From positions 53,483 through 117,482 of the forward strand of contig MNCI01003676.1 of the NCBI GenBank assembly GCA_015680685.1: a DNA stretch of 64,000 nt, given 5' to 3'. Of the stretch, positions 36,073 to 46,880 are shown in pieces. Position 1 is the stretch's first letter. The number at the start of each line of letters is the position of its first letter. The position numbers were made by a program, and so were the translations under genes. The stretch comes from Gnetum montanum. Lineage: Eukaryota; Streptophyta; Gnetopsida; Gnetales; Gnetaceae. The notes under the pieces are model-generated. The model did not search any database. It was not told the origin of the DNA and saw only the letters and a list, made by a program, of their open reading frames with translations.

Positions 36073-36768
36073 GACCCATTTCCTTTTTCAAACTCCATTG
36101 TGATTGAATCACGTGCACTCTACATCATAGTTGTTGGATTTGGGCTAGGATAGACTATAACGCCCCTATGGAACTACTACACACATAGCAGTAGCTAGAT
36201 CTTAGGCCACCATAGGCATTGTCTACTAACTAGTTGATGTAGAATGGACCCTATAGTCGGATCACCTGGAACCCTATGTAGTAATCCAAAGCACACATAT
36301 CCATTTTCTATTAAATTCTTAATTTTTTTAGTTTGAGCATAGGCATCTCTAGCGTAGAGGCCATAGTCATCTTTCTAGCATAGAGAGTGTAGTTAACTCT
36401 AGCATAGAGAGTGTAGTTAGCTTTCTAGTGTAGAGAGCTATAGAAAAACCTATAAAAAAGGTAGTCCTTTAACTTGCCAGTGTGAACCCTCAATTGGAAG
36501 TCCTGGGCATGTTTGGGATGTAGCCTAGTGTCTCTCTATCTAGACTTGGTTTTCTTGGCTACCCTACACCTCTTCTGGTGCTATCGTGGGAAGTAACTTT
36601 TGGTCCATCATTTTTCTTTGAAGTCCATTCCTTGTATAGTCGATCGAGATCATCACCCATAAAGTCATAGTAGAATATGTGTGTAGAAAGATTTCATGAA
36701 AAATACAGGATAAGGAATGGGATGCAAATTTTTTTATTATGGAATTAAGACCTCTACTTAACTTTTCT

Positions 36769-36819
<51 letters not shown>

Positions 36820-37680
36820 NAGAGAGAGAGAGAGAGAGAGAGATGAGCGAGCAAGGAGAGCTAGAGTAAAGACCTAGTGTAATACCTAGAATGAGTATAA
36901 AAATGGAGCAAGTTAAAGGAGTGCTAGAGCTCCATAATTGTAGTGATAACTAGAGTAGCTAGAGTGAAAAAAACGATAGTCAACTCTAGCATAGGGAGCA
37001 TAGTTAGCTTTTTGATGTAGAGAGCATAGTCAGCTTTTTGGCATAGAGAGTGTAGTCAGCCCTAGCATAGAGAGTGTAGTCAGTGTAGTTAGTGGTGTTA
37101 GTAGTATTTTGCAATTAGCAATCCTTGTAGTCCTCTCTTGTAACTTAATTTGCATCCATGAACCCAGAATAGCCTTCAATGTCAGTTCCAAGCACACTTG
37201 CTATCTTGCCCATTCAATAGGAGACTAGGATTGACAACCTTGGGAATGCTATAATAGTAGAGCCAAGGTAGTTTCTTAGGCTACGTAGTCAAGACCTCAA
37301 GTGTGTCATGCTAAGTAATGAACAATACAACTTTATTTGTGCAAAGATTCAAGCAGGGCTATTTGTAGACTACTTAAACATGGAAGCAAAACAAGGCTAT
37401 GAACTTATCCATTAGAATGGATAGGAGTATATCCCCTTCTCACTTGATATCATCCCACTCATAGAGCCCTACTATTGGATGTTAGCTTAGCTCCTTTGAA
37501 TAGATGAGCACAATGTAGGATGGACTATGAGGAGCCCCTACAGAAAGAAGAGGATGAGTTGGAAGCTCATTTAGAGCACAAGGGCTCTTTCCACACTATC
37601 TTCTAATGAGAAACCCCTATTCTGGCTCCTCTGTAGTCTCGCTCATCCATTCTCCTTGAGATGGTCATAACACTAATGTC
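36073..37680 (+). other. Element B leader with GTAGTC-type repeats and a GA microsatellite
   Basis: Repeats of TCTAGCATAGAGAGTGTAGT lie at about 36340-36440 and 36975-37090, echoing the LTR repeat word. A (GA)n tract lies at 36774-36843. No coding frame supported. This is the untranslated leader before gag. Confidence 0.6.
36774..36843. repeat. (GA)n microsatellite
   Basis: About 35 uninterrupted dinucleotide repeats with one N at 36820. The open frame across it on the minus strand (LSLSLS) is an artefact of the repeat. Confidence 0.95.
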
Positions 37681-39320
37681 ACCTTCTAAGTCAATGCCTA
37701 TGATAGCAATGCATTAGACAAAACATATACATCATGATGAAGTAGCCCCCTTTAGCTTGCCCTTCATGGCATCATTGCCACTCATTTAGCCATCGCTGCC
37801 CATAGCAACCACATTAGCTCAAACATACATCCACATGGGCCCGTCTTTAGGCCCTAGGCAGCTTAGGCACCTGTGTCTTACCTATTTCATCAATGCTCCT
37901 AGCACCAGCCTAATCCATGTATGTGTTGCTTGTCTTAATCACCATCCCTATAATGCAACCTACACATCAAGTGCATTCTATGATTCTGTAACCTACAAAA
38001 AGGCCATGGATAACATAGTTAGTCCAACAGTGAATCGCATGACCAACACAACTAGCTAGAACATCTCAAAACTTAGACCAAGCATTCCAAAAGATCCAAA
38101 GCTTGACAAAAGAGATGAAGCAACTCAAGGCCACCTCCTTTAAAACTATCAAAGTGTTGGACTATTACTAGGACAATAGTATAAGTCTTGCAGTCCCTCC
38201 TCTAACTCTTTTAGCTAGAGTCCCTCTACCTTAGTTCACCAAATATAATAGTGAAGGAAACCCCAATGCACATCTAGTCACATTTAGATTGGAGTATTTG
38301 CTATTGCAAGCATGGTCACATGTCATCATACACATGTTTACCATGTCACTCACTGGCAAAGTGTTAGATTGGTATCATGCATTACCTAGAAGCTCTATCT
38401 CCTCTTTAGAGGACTTTCTAAGCCAATTTGTAATGTGCTTCAAATAAAACTTGAAGCTAGAGACAAATTTGGACCAATTGATGCAAATCAAGCAAGGCCA
38501 CTTAGAGCCCATACAAAAATTCATTCAACGTTGGAGTGCCTTGTTAAATGAAATACAACCAATAGCCAAAACACATATCTTGGCCATTTTTAAGGGCATA
38601 GTCAATGACTTCATAAAGTGAAAATTATATTACTTAGGCTCGCAGTCTCTAAGCCAAGCTTTCACCCAAACTAAGGGAATACAAGATGCAGTAGAAGCCA
38701 GTAAGTACCTAGCCTATGTGGCCTACAAAAACTAGCATGTAAAGAGGGATAAGGATAAGGGAAAGAAGAACGCAATGTTGGTAACTGTGACCATGGAGGC
38801 TAGAGTAGCCAACCTAAGGCCAATGGCTAGGTAGCCTAGAGCCTCAACTAACAACAAAGTTGCCAACCCTAGCACTAGGGCAACCAACTAGCCTACATCC
38901 TTAGTGGCCATAGCGTAAGCTATTCCAAGGTCTAACTTTGAGCACAAGTTTCCGTTAAAACCTTCAAAGCTACTAGATCAACTATTAAAATTTTGGTGCA
39001 TCTAGCATAAGCAAATGTCAGAGGATGCTTGCAAGAAACATGATAGATATTGCAAGTTACTAAATAATCTTGCATTGGTGACACCAAACGAGCCTCCAGT
39101 CCTTAGGCATTTTAGGCTTGATCAATTTTTCCACTACCACTAGTTACTAAGCATAACACTAATTTTTTCATAGCCTTGCAAGATGATCTACAAAGAATGA
39201 TCGATAGAGGCAAGTTGGTACTTGACATTGCTAACCCAGTTAGGCCTCAAAACTAGTCTATGAAGGTGTACACTAACCCTCTAAAAGTAGATGACACTAG
39301 TTATTTCATAAATTCTATTA
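37680..39320 (+). pseudogene. Element B gag (decayed)
   Basis: The gag core reads NSEGNPNAHLVTFRLEYLLL at about 38250, then MFTMSLTGKVLDWYHALP and SLEDFLSQFVMCF, then FIQRWSALLNEIQPIAKTHI and FKGIVNDFIK (about 38330-38620), the plant retrotransposon gag domain of Tat elements. A C-terminal block at about 38990-39060 (WCI-HKQMSEDACKKHDRYC) corresponds to the Tat zinc-like C-terminus. Stops are mostly TAG/TAA at Gln positions. Element A gag has the parallel EEGDPNAHLITS. Confidence 0.85.
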
Positions 39321-40100
39321 GCATTGATGACAACTCAAAATTGGTATAGTAGCCATTCATGGTCTAGGTATCGTTTGGTAGTGCAAAGATCCCCTAGGCC
39401 CCCACAGGTTTGAATTTCCCTTTCATCATTAGATTTCCACCTCTAGCACTCACAATGCCCTTCGTCATTAGGGTTTCCTTGTAAGTTACATCAACAACCA
39501 TGGTTCAGCCATCCTTCATCATCTGAGTGCCACCACATGCTAGCCCTTTACTTGCTTAAAACCCAGTAGTGGCCAATGCATCGATTCCTTCCTTTTCAAG
39601 GGGTAACCTTATTGGCAACACTAGCTAGTCCCTGAGGTTGCAACATAGGAGACCCAATGAGCATCTTGGAGACAAGATGCCTAGGCAACATTAAGACCAA
39701 AGAGTGCTAGGTCTACCAAAACTAGTCCCTATATCTACAGTTCCCATGGACAAAACAATTGAAGAGGCCACAACAAGAAAATCACAAGGGAGCACTAATG
39801 CCACTAAAAAAACTAGGAAAACAAAGCCTAAGTCTTCTCCATGAGAGATCTGTCTCTTAGGACACATGGAAGAAGTCAAGGCCAATAAAAAAATTACTAA
39901 TGGAAAAGACTTTGTGGATGCATTAGCCCAAGTCAAGCAAGCACTTAAGTAAAAAAACACAATATTGAGCTTGTATGACCTAATCATGACCTTGTCTACC
40001 CACCATGAAGCAATGGTATGGATATTGAGTTTCATCCCTATTACAGAGGATATCCTTATAGATGAGACCTCCATCCACATAGTGATGTTATCACCTACTC
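39320..40100 (+). pseudogene. Element B gag-PR linker region (decayed)
   Basis: Low-complexity, proline- and serine-rich frames with many stops. Conserved domains are not visible. By position it joins gag to protease. Confidence 0.45.
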
Positions 40101-40688
40101 CATAGGAATCAAGTTCTACATCCCTAGCATTTCAAGATGAGGCCATTAAGGTCAATCCTAAGTAGGGCAATGTCATAATAGCTCCAATGCTTATTACCAT
40201 ATTCATTGGGCAATGCAAGATTCATAGAGTGCACGTTGATGATGGAGCAACCACAAACATAATACCATACACTATCATGGACGAGCTACACCTTATAGAC
40301 CAATTCAAGCCAACAGAAATTGCATGCTTGAAATCCTTCAATGGATCACATGTTGTTGTTAGGAGCATCGTAACTATAGCTTTTGTAGTAGGGGAGCAAT
40401 TCCCTACCATTTCCAAATTCATTGTCATCAAAGCTATGCTAGGCTTTAACTTGATATTGGGTAGACCTTGGCTAGCCTAGTTATGAGCCATCTCCTCTTC
40501 GATTCATCAAGAGATCCACCTCCCATACAAAGGTGGTGAAGTTATCATCCATAGTGATAACACCACCCCTTTGGCTATCAACTCCATAGGTATGGAGGAA
40601 GGGTCAAAGGTTGAGTTTCTTGATGATGCATCTGTAGTAGGCAATGAAACGCATGAGGTAGACACACCCAAAAAAGTAGTAGAAGATA
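40100..40688 (+). pseudogene. Element B aspartic protease, main part
   Basis: The frame 40187-40480 reads IGQCKIHRVHVDDGATTNII with the catalytic box VDDGA (retropepsin D-x-G-A/S), later FPTISKFIVIKAMLGFNLIL and then GRPWLA. After a stop it continues IHQEIHLPYKGGEVIIHSD, matching element A (HQEIHLPHKEGEIIIHGD). The solo LTR interrupts the frame at 40694. The tail resumes at 42298. Confidence 0.88.
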
Positions 40689-40693
40689 ATGAC
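40689..40693. repeat. Target-site duplication ATGAC, left copy (solo LTR)
   Basis: ATGAC recurs at 42293-42297 immediately after the LTR. Confidence 0.82.
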
Positions 40694-42292
40694 TATAGTG
40701 ACCGAAAAAGTTGACGGCTGGAAAACACTGAGGGGTTGACAGGCATGATAGTCTCGATCCCATACTAGCGGGATGGCCATGTTGGGTGTGAGCAGATACG
40801 GGGTACCCTGAACGGTCTGGTCGATCAGACATGGACTTAATCAGCATCTATATAGCCTTTTGCAACATATAATTTTAAAATGGGAACAAAAGCGCGAAGT
40901 AATGTTTAAAAGTAAATGAGACAGAAAATAATGTGAAACACAGCAATAAGCAGGAAATAAAGTAAAATGCAGTTAGAAAACTGCATCGCTCCGAAGCTAC
41001 AAGTTTGCTCTATCAAGATGGATATAGTCGGTTTCACAGCACTAAGGAGTGCAGAGATCCCAAGAGTAACTAGGATGTCTAGAGAAAAATGGTTATGTGC
41101 TTGGGCATGGACTTGGGAGTTGATAATGTGAAACTTCTACCGAGGTGGTAGAAAGGGAGATAGAACAAAATGCCAGCTAAAAATGCTAACTATTTGCAGT
41201 GTCAAACAGAAAGCTTACAATGCTCAATGCTTAATGTTACAATGCTTGTTTTTTTTTGAACATCCAGAGATAGTCCAACCCTTTGAGCGCTACTCATTAG
41301 GGTATTTATAGGGCTAAAGGGCATGAAAAAGGAGCAGTTTGGACACCATGTGCCTTGGGCCCACATTGACTTGCTGGCACCACATGTGCCATGTATGATT
41401 GTTGGACCTGAATGATTATTGTAATGCGATCATGCTATGCTGTAACTATGAGCCTACCACGTCGTAATTGCACCATCAGCATCTGGAGACATGTGCCAAC
41501 TGTCCAATTAGCTGAAGTGCATTGATGTCGCACAACCACTTGCATGCTTTACTATGCTTTGTGGCATAGCATGCTTGGTGTAGTGTAGCATCTTGTCATG
41601 CGTTCCGCTACATGTGTGTTGCATGCTTGCTATGATATGCTACGCTACATAGCGTAGCGTAGTGTAGTGACTGGCCTTAGTCGCAAAAACTTTGCCAATG
41701 TGCAAACTTTGCTTCCTATGTTGCAAGGCTTATGAACTTGTTGATTCTACCCTTTGAGCTACCTTCTCTCTCTTCCATAGGATTTCTATGCCTCGCTGTA
41801 CCATGTAGCTCAGCGTAGCATAGCAGCAGACATGGTCTACCGCTTCCTGATGGAAAGGGACATTGTTGAAGGAACTTGAAGTTGGGCGATGGAGCTGGTT
41901 GTATAGTTGTTTCCATGCTACGCTACACTGCATAGCGTAGCATAGCATGGAATTTCATTCTGCAATTTTTTTTGAAGCTTGCTATGCTACATAGCAGGGC
42001 GTAGCATAGTGTAGCAAACTTCATAACTTAGAAAACTTGCTGAACTGTTTCGCACATCCTGAGCACTGTTGTCAACTCTGCGCACCATTTCTGAGTAGGC
42101 TATTGGCTAGGCAAACTACTTAGGTGGACAGGAAGGATGATCCATAGAGCCTATTTACACCTAAAGTAGAAAATTTTCTGAACTGGCCAGCCTGAATTTA
42201 GAGCGTTCTCCTCCCGAAGAACTGTTATGGCGTTGCGCGAATTACAAGGCCTGGTGAAGCGAGAATGACTTTGAATTTTTTGGGGTGTTTCA
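40694..42292 (-). repeat. Solo LTR, 1599 bp, Ty3/gypsy type, CpG-rich
   Basis: On the minus strand it starts TGAAACACCCCAAAAAATTC and ends GGTCACTATA (TA for the usual CA), with TSD ATGAC on both sides and no internal region. A canonical TATA box on the minus strand (CCTATAAATACC, near 41310) supports the orientation. Start and length resemble the A and B LTRs. It keeps many CpG sites (for example GCGCGAAG, GCTACGCTA), unlike its surroundings, which suggests a recent insertion. The U3/R part contains GCTACGCTA/TAGCGTAGC hairpins. It arose by LTR-LTR recombination. Confidence 0.85.
41560..42020. repeat. Cluster of CTACGCTA / TAGCGTAG hairpins in the solo LTR
   Basis: Perfect 9-base arms GCTACGCTA (41639-41647) and TAGCGTAGC (41650-41658) with a 2-base loop. 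Further hairpins lie at 41913-41950 (arm CCATGCTACGCTA) and about 41977-42018, plus single copies at 41810-41825. Confidence 0.88.
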
Positions 42293-42297
42293 ATGAC

Positions 42298-42450
42298 CTC
42301 CTGGAGGATGCTCTTTGGGAAAATTTTCCCTTTGAAGTATTAAGTGAAGGTCAAGGAGACTACCAGATAATGCAATCCAAAACCTATGTGCCCCCTAACC
42401 CACATTCAGTTAGGAAGTAACTACACAACTAGGGTATTCCCTTAGTCTAA
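42298..42450 (+). pseudogene. Element B protease tail
   Basis: ALWENFPFEVLSEGQGDYQI aligns with element A on the minus strand at about 50275-50200 (ELWDKLPFNIISEGDGEYKI). This shows that the solo LTR cut one continuous PR region. Confidence 0.75.
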
Positions 42451-42719
42451 AATGTGCTAGGTGCCTACCCGCTATATGCTTCCGCATGCCCTATATTTTA
42501 TCTTTTTACTTACATCACATTTGTTTCACTTAGATTAGCATTATTTTTTGCTTATTATGCATCAATTTGCTTTGTTTACACATTTATTCACTTTGTTTAT
42601 GAATTCATCTACTCTGTTTACACATTTGCTCAGTTAGTTTAAACTCTCACAGTTATCAACTTAATGCATGAAAAATATCAAAGTGAATAAAAATCATAAA
42701 TGCAAAAAATTACCAAAAA

Positions 42720-43440
42720 AAAGAGATAGTAGTATGTGGCTCGAAATGGCCTTAAACTATCGTAGTGGCTTGAAATGACCTTAAACTATTGTCGTAGCCT
42801 AGAATGGCCTTAAACTACCACCTTGGCCCACTATGGCCTTAAATTGGCAATGTTGCAACTTGGTATGGCCTTAAACTAGCAATGTTGTAGCTCAGAATGA
42901 CCTTAAAATATCACCCTTAAACTATGCCAGTGGCTCGGAATGGCCTAAAACTATTGCTTGTAATGATATCGCTATGGCTCGGAATGGTCAAATTATCGCT
43001 ATAGCTTGGGATGGCCTTAAACTAGCAATGCATGGCTGGGAATGACCTTAAAATAGCAACATGTGGCCTAGAATGACCTTAAACTAGCAACATGTGACCC
43101 AAAATTCCCTTAAACTATCACTACTAATTCTATCACCAACAACTCAAAATGGCCTTAATTATTACTTTGGCCCAAAATGGCCTTAAACTATCACCTTCAA
43201 TCCTCTCGCTGAGGCTTGGAATGGCCTTAAAAGAGCAACACATGATCTGGAATGGCCAAAAACTAGCATCAACACTCCTGCTATGGCCTTAAACTGGTAT
43301 GGGGCCCATCAAGGCTTTAAATTGATAATAGATTCACTATGGCTCACAATCGCCCTGTATCACTATGGCTTGTAATGGCCTAGTATCACTATGGCCTACA
43401 ATGGTCCAGTATCACATACTTATTATCTACAAAAGTAGTC
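42720..43440. repeat. Minisatellite in element B between PR and RNase H
   Basis: About 20 imperfect units of GGAATGGCCTTAAACTA type with ~30-bp spacing. They contain GGCCTTAAACTAGCAA and are the inverse of the CTAGTTTAAGGCC units in element A, as expected since A and B lie in opposite directions. It occupies the place where RT would be. Confidence 0.88.
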
Positions 43441-43532
43441 ACATTACATGGTGGAAAGTAATAACAGTGGATTTTGACCTACATTATGTTGCATAAGCCT
43501 CAATGAAAGGTTAAGCAATAGCTACATAACTA

Positions 43533-44215
43533 ATGGCTTTACCAATAGACAATCAAGATACCATAGACCCTGAGTTCCTAGACAAGCACATTAGCAGTAT
43601 TAGCCAAGTGCTTGATAACTATGAGGCACTCCTACATTTTGACAAAGCTTCAACCTCTCAAGGGGGTAGCACTACTGCTATTATCATGTTTCCCTTCGAG
43701 AAGATCCAACCCTTCACATATCATTTCACATTTTCTTGCACCAACAACATGGCAAAGTATGAAGGTCCCCTTTGAGGCATCCTTACAGCATGCGACCTAG
43801 GGATCCAATGCATAGTTATTCAAGGTGATTCACAACTAGTGGTCAACCATGTAACAAAAGTCTACACTTGTAAAGCATAACATTTGTAGCCTTACTACGA
43901 CTTGGAAAAACACTTGCTCTAACGCTTTATAGTTTTTGATGTTCAACATGTTCCCTGAGGTGAAAATACCATTGTTGATGTACTTGCAACATTAGCCCTT
44001 AGCATAGCACCTAGCATGTTCAACACATTTCCCACCTTACTAGTAGATTGCATTGCCTCTATCACACAAGCCATCGAAGATGCATCCTTAGGCACAATTA
44101 GCACCACCCACACAAAAGAGTGGTATGATGATATCAAGGTGTACCTTTCACAAGGTGAGCCCCTACAACACTTAACTACTACTCAAAAAAACACAGTACA
44201 CAAATGTTCACAATA
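43533..44215 (+). pseudogene. Element B RNase H (decayed)
   Basis: The frame 43533-43775 contains FPFEKIQPFTYHFTFSCTNN then MAKYEGPL (usual C-T-N-N-x-A-E-Y-E-A-L). After one frameshift LGIQCIVIQGDSQLVVNHV gives the D of the G-D-S-Q-L motif, then a HVPRGENTIVDVLATLA block (usual H-V-P-R-x-x-N-x-x-A-D-x-L-A-x-L-A; A-D reads V-D). The frame 44016-44216 follows. RNase H degrades the RNA strand of the hybrid. The N-terminal DGA block is not seen. Confidence 0.88.
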
Positions 44216-45210
44216 GTACATCATCGTAGGTGATAACATGTTATGTCATAAATCCTACAAGGACATACTCCTAACCTGTATAAGTGAGAACGAAGCAAAA
44301 ATAATTGATGAGAAAGTCCACGAAGGACTATGTGGAGGTCACATAGCACCTAGGCAATGGTATCAAAAATCAAATGACTAGGCTACTATTGGCCTTACAT
44401 GAAGAGCAATTGCATCTGTAAAGTCAAAACATGGAACATTTTTTAGCGGCATTTCAACTTAATGCACGTGCCACCAACTAAATTATACACAACATAAATC
44501 ATGTGGTCATTCCAATGTTGGGGCTTGGACATTATTAGATCCATAATGTCAAATTCCTCCATAGTACATAGCTTCATAATAACTATGATGGAATACTTTA
44601 CCAAGTGGGTTGAATTATTCCCCTTAGGAAGATGACATCGTAGCAAGTTTGCAAGTTTGTGTTGGATAACATAGTAACTTGTTTTGGTTTTCCCATGACC
44701 ATAGTGACACACAACAGACCACAATTTAGCAACATTGAGACCAAAGCTTTTTATGAGAACTTTCGTGTTAAGCACTCCTTTTCATCACGATACTACCCTT
44801 AGGAAAATGGCCAAGATGAGGGCACCAACAAAGTCATCGTCAACCTTCTCAAGAATATGCTAAGTAATAGAAAATGATGATGGTATGAGCAACTAGTCTA
44901 CATGCTTTGGACCTACCACATGATGCATCAAACAAAAATAGGTATGATGCCTTATAGCCTCATCTACAAATCTAAAGTATTTTTTCACTTGAATTTTAGG
45001 TTCCATTACTCTAGGTAATCCTCTCAAACTTCATCAATAAGGGTTAGAACCATGGATTGAGAACCATTGACCTCAACTCAATAGAGGAGGAGCACATGCG
45101 TATGCTTAATCACATCAAGTGGTATCAAGAAAGGCAATGGAAAAATCATTGTCACAACCAGCACTAGTGCTCAATTAGGAAAGGGAAACTAGTCCTCAAG
45201 TCCATTGACA
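44215..45210 (+). pseudogene. Element B integrase (decayed)
   Basis: Zinc-binding region: VHEGLCGGHIAPRQWYQK, then GYYWPYMKSNCICKVKTW. Core from about 44500: CWGLDIIRSI (first D), MMEYFTKWVELFPLRKMTS, THNRPQFSN (usual TDNGPQF; the second D reads H), VKHSFSSRYYP and ENGQDEGTNKVIVNLLKNM (E of GQxE). MLWTYHMMHQTKIGMMPYS follows. A substituted catalytic residue and stops indicate an inactive copy. Confidence 0.9.
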
Positions 45211-45364
45211 TACCCATGGATAAATTCTTAGCCAATTCGAAAGTGCCTTTCCTAGTCACTAAGGCCTATGACAATGGAGCATTTAAGCTCACTGATCAAG
45301 ATGGGAATGAGTTTTCCAATTTGATGAACCATTCACACTTAAAGGCATACTAAATCTAGCATGT

Positions 45365-45785
45365 AAGACTACACATTAATGAAGCAATCTAATCATTTGT
45401 CTACTATGATGCTAAACTAGCATAGATCATCTACTACAATGTTAAACTAGCATAGCTTGTCTGCTACAATGTTAAAATAGGATAGAGGTCCACTATGACT
45501 ATAAACTAGCACAACTCATCCTTGGGTGACAACATTAAATTGGCATAGCTCATCTGCTAAGACTATAAACTAGTAGTCCACCATGACTTTAAACTAGCAA
45601 TTTTCCATTACTCTAAAGTGGCACATCACATTCACTAAGTGTGAAACTAGCATAGAGTAGTCTGCTAGGACTATAAACTAGCATAGCATAGTCTGCGAAG
45701 ACCTTAAACTAGGCACAATGGTCTACTAAGACCTTAAACTACTAAATCCATGGTCTATCAAGACCTTGAACTAGGTTCACATTAA
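45365..45785. repeat. Minisatellite in the 3' UTR of element B
   Basis: About ten units with GTCTACTATGATGCTAAACT and ACTAAGACCTTAAACTA words at 35-45 bp spacing, related to the 42.7-43.4 kb array and to the element A 3' UTR units. Confidence 0.82.
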
Positions 45786-46863
45786 TAACTTTTTTCCATC
45801 CTTCTATAATCAAATGAGTGGGCATACTACAACTTTCCTTCTACACCAAGTGAGTGAGCACACTACAGTTCTAGAATAAAGCACCTGCAATCTACACAAC
45901 CGATGTCGCTAATGTGGTCTTCTACATTTTGTCATTTGCAATCTATTTGCATTAATGTATTGTATGGTTTTCTTATCTTATCAAAGTTGTGTTTTCTAGA
46001 TGAAGCCCTAGGTAGTTATGCAAAGGTGCATCTCATCATAGTAGCAAGTCACCACATCACTCTAATGTACATGATTAGACTAGCTTAACTTCTCAAGAGT
46101 GCATATCCCTATTAACCTATTATAGCCTACTCATGCCTACTCCTATATCCTGATATCCTTTTATTCCCCATGTAGCAAAGATTGCACACCTTTTTGACAC
46201 TCACATGTTGTGATCACATGGCATCCTCTTCACATCTCACATCAAATGTCAACTTCCCAAGGTAGACATAACATAAGTAATCCTATGGAAAACATTCGTT
46301 GGCTGGTCAAAGCCCAAGCGGATGTAACATAAGTCATCCTTGGGAGTAAACACTTGTCATATATATATCATGCAATCTCATCAATGTTGAGGAAAAGCCC
46401 ATTTAATGACACACAACTCACTTGATGGAAAACATTTCACTTCACAGCAAGCATTTAGTAACATGCAGAGCCCAAAGAAGATTCACACCCCCCCCCCCCC
46501 CCCCCCCCNACATTATTAATTAATCTAGTAGAAAAGTAGTTTCATAGTAGGCCTAGCCTTGAACCTACACCTTGACTCTCTCACAAGCACTTCAATGAGA
46601 GGTCAATATTTTTAAGGACAAGCCACTTTGGTGCCATTGCCACTATCAACCGTGATGTCCTCATCTTTCCTTTTATTCCTAGCACATCACCTACACCTTT
46701 TACTCCCACTTCTCATCTATCATTTAGCATACCTCTATCCGTAGCACTCTTGGGCATGGTGGAGAGACATCTGATTTGGTACTGAAGAGTGATGTTGATG
46801 CTAAGTCTACTATTGTGTTTTGTGGTTCTTTGTCGATGTCTCTCAGGCCACTCCTCTAGATGT
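45786..46863 (+). other. Element B 3' UTR, no gene seen; poly-C tract at 46488-46508
   Basis: No coding frame supported. A 21-base C-run followed by an N (46509) probably marks a sequencing problem. Words such as AACATAAGTCATCC recur near 46270 and 46330. Confidence 0.5.
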
Positions 46864-46880
46864 CAACAAAGAGGGGCTAA
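46864..46880 (+). other. Element B polypurine tract
   Basis: CAACAAAGAGGGGCTAA directly precedes the 3' LTR start TGAAACACC and matches element A. Confidence 0.8.

Noticed and set aside
36564-36854. Open frame encoding Leu-Ser repeats
   Set aside because: It is simply the (GA)n microsatellite read on the minus strand, with an N inside.
40694-42292. Host gene or promoter island (CpG-rich patch)
   Set aside because: Flanked by an exact 5-bp duplication, starts TGAAACACCCC and has an LTR-type TATA box; it is a solo LTR.
42720-43440. CRISPR-like array (short repeats with spacers)
   Set aside because: The units are imperfect, the 'spacers' resemble each other, the context is a plant retrotransposon, and the same minisatellite occurs elsewhere in the family.
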